A DNA stretch of 64,000 nucleotides from CAVYVZ01 sp963772065 (lineage in GTDB: Bacteria > Acidobacteriota > Vicinamibacteria > Vicinamibacterales > UBA2999), in assembly GCA_963772065.1 (NCBI GenBank), contig CAVYVZ010000006.1, forward strand, positions 62,001 through 126,000. Reading direction: 5' to 3'. The notes under the pieces are model-generated. The model was not told the origin of the DNA. It saw only the letters and a list, made by a program, of their open reading frames with translations, and made no database searches. The translations under genes were made by a program, and so were the position numbers. Within the stretch, counting starts at the first letter, position 1. Every line of letters starts with the position of its first letter. Of the stretch, positions 62,032 to 64,000 are shown piece after piece.

Positions 62032-63183
62032 ATGCGGTTGCCGCGGTTCGGCTACCGCCGCTCGCCCTGTCTGGTTTCCTACTGGCGGGGCGAGCATTTC
62101 GTTCTTCACAACTACGCAACCGCCATCCGCGTGGGGGCGACGCCCGCCGTTGTCGGGTTGATCGATGCTCTCGATGACTGGCGTACGGTCGGTTCTCTCG
62201 CCGTGGAGTTTCCGAAGTACACGGCCGTTACCCTTTCCCGAAAGTTGCAACGTCTACATGAGCTCTCGCTCTTGCAACGCTCCGACCGCGGCGTGCCGGC
62301 CATCGAAGCCACGCTCGGCGGCTGGCGTGACTGGATGCCCGAAGCAGCCTTCTTTCACCTTTCCACAAAGAATCCACAGTACGGCGACGTCAGAGAAGAT
62401 CGACCGGCGACGCTGCAGGAAAAATGCCAGGACATACCCCCACCGCCCGCCGTCAAACGTTATCAAGAAGGCACCACGATTGACCCTGCCGCCATCAGTC
62501 CACGGCGGCGAATTGCCTCAAACGCTGCTTTCCCGAAGAACATGGCGGATGTTTGCAACGGACTCGATTGATGTCACGCAACTGGCAACGTTGCTGGGCC
62601 TCACGTGGGGAATTCAGTACTGGGCACACTTCGAGCGGCTTTGGAAAGCTCGCATTCAGGACTTCCCCTTCTCCGGGGGCGCGACAGAATCTCGAGGCGT
62701 ACGTGCTGGCGCTTCGCGATCCGAGGCCTCAAGCCCGGGCTCTACCACTACGACGCCGACGGGCATGCGCTCGAGTGGCTGAAGGATCGCCGCAGGCTGG
62801 GCAAAGTGTCGACCTACGTCCCCCGGCAGACGTGGTACGACGATGCGGCGGTCGTCGTGTTCATGACGGCGGTCTTCGGACGGGCGCAATGGAGATACAA
62901 CTTTCCACGCGCCTATCGGTCGATACTGCTCGAAGCAGGCCACTTCTGCCAGACGTTCTGCCTGCTCGCCACATCGATGAACCTGGCGCCGTTCTGCACC
63001 GCGGCGTTTTCCGAGTCGAAGCTCGAACACGATCTGGGGATTGATGGGGTGAGTGAGTCGGTGATTTATGCGTGTGGCGCGGGAACGCGTCCATCGGGCG
63101 TTCAGTGGGCCCCATGGCCCCACACGACGAAGACACCGCGGCTCATACCGCCTAAGTCCGCAAAGATCCGCCGCGGCCGCTAG
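62032..63183 (+). pseudogene. SagB/ThcOx-family nitroreductase-like protein, three frameshifts
   Basis: Four consecutive pieces in different frames together make a protein of about 382 residues. The N-terminus MRLPRFGYRRSPCLVSYWRG is a small winged-helix-like region. The core has GGELPQTLLSRRTWRMF, then the SagB motif TSPS-GGARQNLEAYVLAL, GLKPGLYHYDADGHALEWLK, WYDDAAVVVFMTAVFGRAQW and LLEAGHFCQTFCLLATSMNL, all typical of FMN-dependent SagB/ThcOx dehydrogenases. Shifts are at about 62465, 62685 and 62735, each one extra base. In peptide natural-product clusters such enzymes oxidise azolines, but no precursor or YcaO cyclase is here. Confidence 0.75.
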
Positions 63184-63805
63184 CCGCGCGCTCGACTTCG
63201 ACGCGACGGAAGCAACCTTCGATGTGATCGTTCACCAGGCCCATCGCCTGCATGAAAGCGTAGACGGTGGTGGGGCCCACGAACGTCCAGCCGCGTTTCT
63301 TGAGGTCCTTGCCGAGCGCGATCGACGCCGCCGTCGTCGACATCTTCATCAACGCGTCTCTGGTCAGCCGGCGCGGGCGTGTCGCGGGAGCGGGCTGCCA
63401 TCGCCAGAAGTAGGCTGCGAGGGATCCGCATTCATCGCGCAGCACGCGAGCCTGCCGCGCGTTGTTGATGGTGGATTCGATCTTCCCGCGGTGTCGAACG
63501 ATGCCGGCGTCATTCAGGAGGCGGCGCACGTCGCGCGCGGTGAATCTGGCGATGCGATCGAAGTCGAAGGCAGCGAAGGCGCTGCGGAAATTCTCCCGCT
63601 TGCGGAGAATCGTCAGCCAGCTCAAACCTGACTGGAATCCCTCGAGACAGATCTTCTCGAAGAGGCGGTGATCGTCAACGACGGGAACGCCCCACTCCTC
63701 ATCGTGATACCGCTGATACAGGGCATCCGAGCCCGGCCACCAGCATCTGACGCGGCCATCGGCGTCTCTGGAGAGGCCAGATGGCAATTTCTGCGCTCCG
63801 TTCAT
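63152..63805 (-). CDS. tag: DNA-3-methyladenine glycosylase I
   Basis: A 217-residue protein with the Tag signature: RCWWPGSDALYQRYHDEEWG, CLEGFQSGLSWLTILRKREN with the conserved catalytic Glu, and GWTFVGPTTVYAFMQAMGLV. The zinc site is visible as the N-terminal Cys and His (RCWW, YHDEEW) plus NDHIEGC at the C-terminus. It removes 3-methyladenine from DNA in base-excision repair. It overlaps the convergent SagB-like gene by 32 bases, and the reading frame is intact. Confidence 0.93.
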   Translation of the reverse strand: MNGAQKLPSGLSRDADGRVRCWWPGSDALYQRYHDEEWGVPVVDDHRLFEKICLEGFQSGLSWLTILRKRENFRSAFAAFDFDRIARFTARDVRRLLNDAGIVRHRGKIESTINNARQARVLRDECGSLAAYFWRWQPAPATRPRRLTRDALMKMSTTAASIALGKDLKKRGWTFVGPTTVYAFMQAMGLVNDHIEGCFRRVEVERAASGRGGSLRT

Positions 63806-63830
63806 CCCTGAACCTTGAGTCGATCCGTAC

Positions 63831-63889
63831 GTGTACCTCTGACCCGACTCTGACCCGACTCTGACTCGACTCTGACTCGACTCTGACCC
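63831..63889. repeat. 11-bp intergenic repeat, copy 3 (direct array)
   Basis: Five direct units of GACTCTGACYC lie between the start of the tag gene and the stop of the next minus-strand gene. Unlike copies 1 and 2 there is no inverted half, so no hairpin is expected. Confidence 0.7.
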
Positions 63890-64000
63890 CTACCCGGGGA
63901 AGCGGCCGATGGCGACGAGGAGCTCCAGGCGGGCGCGGCGGACGGCGTCCTCTCCAATCGCCGCGGCGGTGTCTGCGTCGCGTGCCTGGCGCTGGGCGTC
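63890..64000 (-). CDS. C-terminal tail of a probable TolC-family outer-membrane efflux protein, partial
   Basis: Thirty-six residues and a TAG stop are visible, and the rest lies beyond the right edge. The tail DAQRQARDADTAAAIGEDAV followed by RRARLELLVAIGRFPG resembles the last long helix of TolC-type channels. The nearby RND adaptor and pump fit that reading. The family call rests on a short segment only. Confidence 0.5.
   Translation of the reverse strand, partial: DAQRQARDADTAAAIGEDAVRRARLELLVAIGRFPG

Noticed and set aside
62032..63183. Azole-modified peptide biosynthesis cluster
   Set aside because: Only a SagB-like oxidoreductase is present. No YcaO cyclodehydratase, precursor peptide with Cys/Ser/Thr core, or exporter is seen nearby.
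63831..63889. Possible CRISPR array
   Set aside because: The units are 11 bp with no spacers between them, and there are no cas genes in the window.

Overview
The window looks like chromosome from an acidobacterium, most likely the Vicinamibacteria branch. It is GC-rich and densely packed, and it carries several gene types typical of that group: a very large TonB-dependent receptor with an N-terminal carboxypeptidase-regulatory domain, a PadR regulator next to an 881-residue duplicated FtsX/MacB permease (ADOP type), an HTH/membrane/TolB-propeller protein, two tetraheme 'reaction-centre type' cytochromes in a non-phototroph setting, BNR-repeat exoproteins and a PEP-CTERM protein. The assignment is inference from gene content; there is no rRNA or tRNA here. 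I found no phage, insertion sequence, CRISPR array or plasmid function.

Layout. 1-9.7 kb: BNR protein, methyltransferase, lipoprotein, DUF3014 protein, TonB receptor, EF-hand/DUF4214 protein. 9.7-15.3 kb: a possible kinase-like/PAP2 fusion, ArfB, DUF309, pirin, TerB-like protein, haloperoxidase-like protein. 15.5-20.6 kb: TolB-propeller regulator, PadR and ADOP permease. 20.6-27.5 kb: lipoprotein, FAD oxidoreductase, RcnB-like protein, two paralogous tetraheme cytochromes around an SGNH hydrolase, ExeA-type ATPase with SPOR domain. 27.5-30.3 kb: RRM cassette A and a PAS/GAF histidine kinase. 30.4-37.5 kb: animal-type heme peroxidase, DUF2071, MFS transporter, PEP-CTERM protein, Tat-exported GMC dehydrogenase pair. 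37.5-45.7 kb: DUF4139 protein, ECF sigma/anti-sigma pair, TIM-barrel isomerase, DUF1080 hydrolase and Gfo/Idh oxidoreductase, AsmA-like protein. 45.7-54.5 kb: second RcnB-like protein, RRM cassette B, Nramp-like transporter, ACT protein, DUF4390, serine-hydrolase-like protein, M48 protease, small outer-membrane proteins. 54.6-64 kb: RND efflux adaptor and pump, Ser/Thr kinase with TPRs, a Lys-rich histone-like peptide, a SagB-type oxidoreductase, 3-methyladenine glycosylase and the tail of a probable TolC protein.

The strongest candidate for something undescribed is a duplicated module. Two RRM proteins are each followed by a 71-residue beta-rich protein, and each is preceded by a conserved leader RNA of about 140 nt. 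The leader has a long closing stem and a conserved CTCCTGC element perfectly complementary to the GCAGGAG Shine-Dalgarno of the RRM gene, in the same position and spacing in both copies. This suggests a translational switch such as an RNA thermometer or autoregulatory element. A second theme is a periplasmic 3-keto-sugar module at 35-44 kb.

A quality warning: at least a dozen genes are broken by single-base indels, nearly all of them net +1 (one extra G or C), several exactly at GTAC. They cluster at 32.6-35.6 kb and 55.3-62.8 kb. This looks like a consensus error rather than biology, and genes are annotated here across the shifts.
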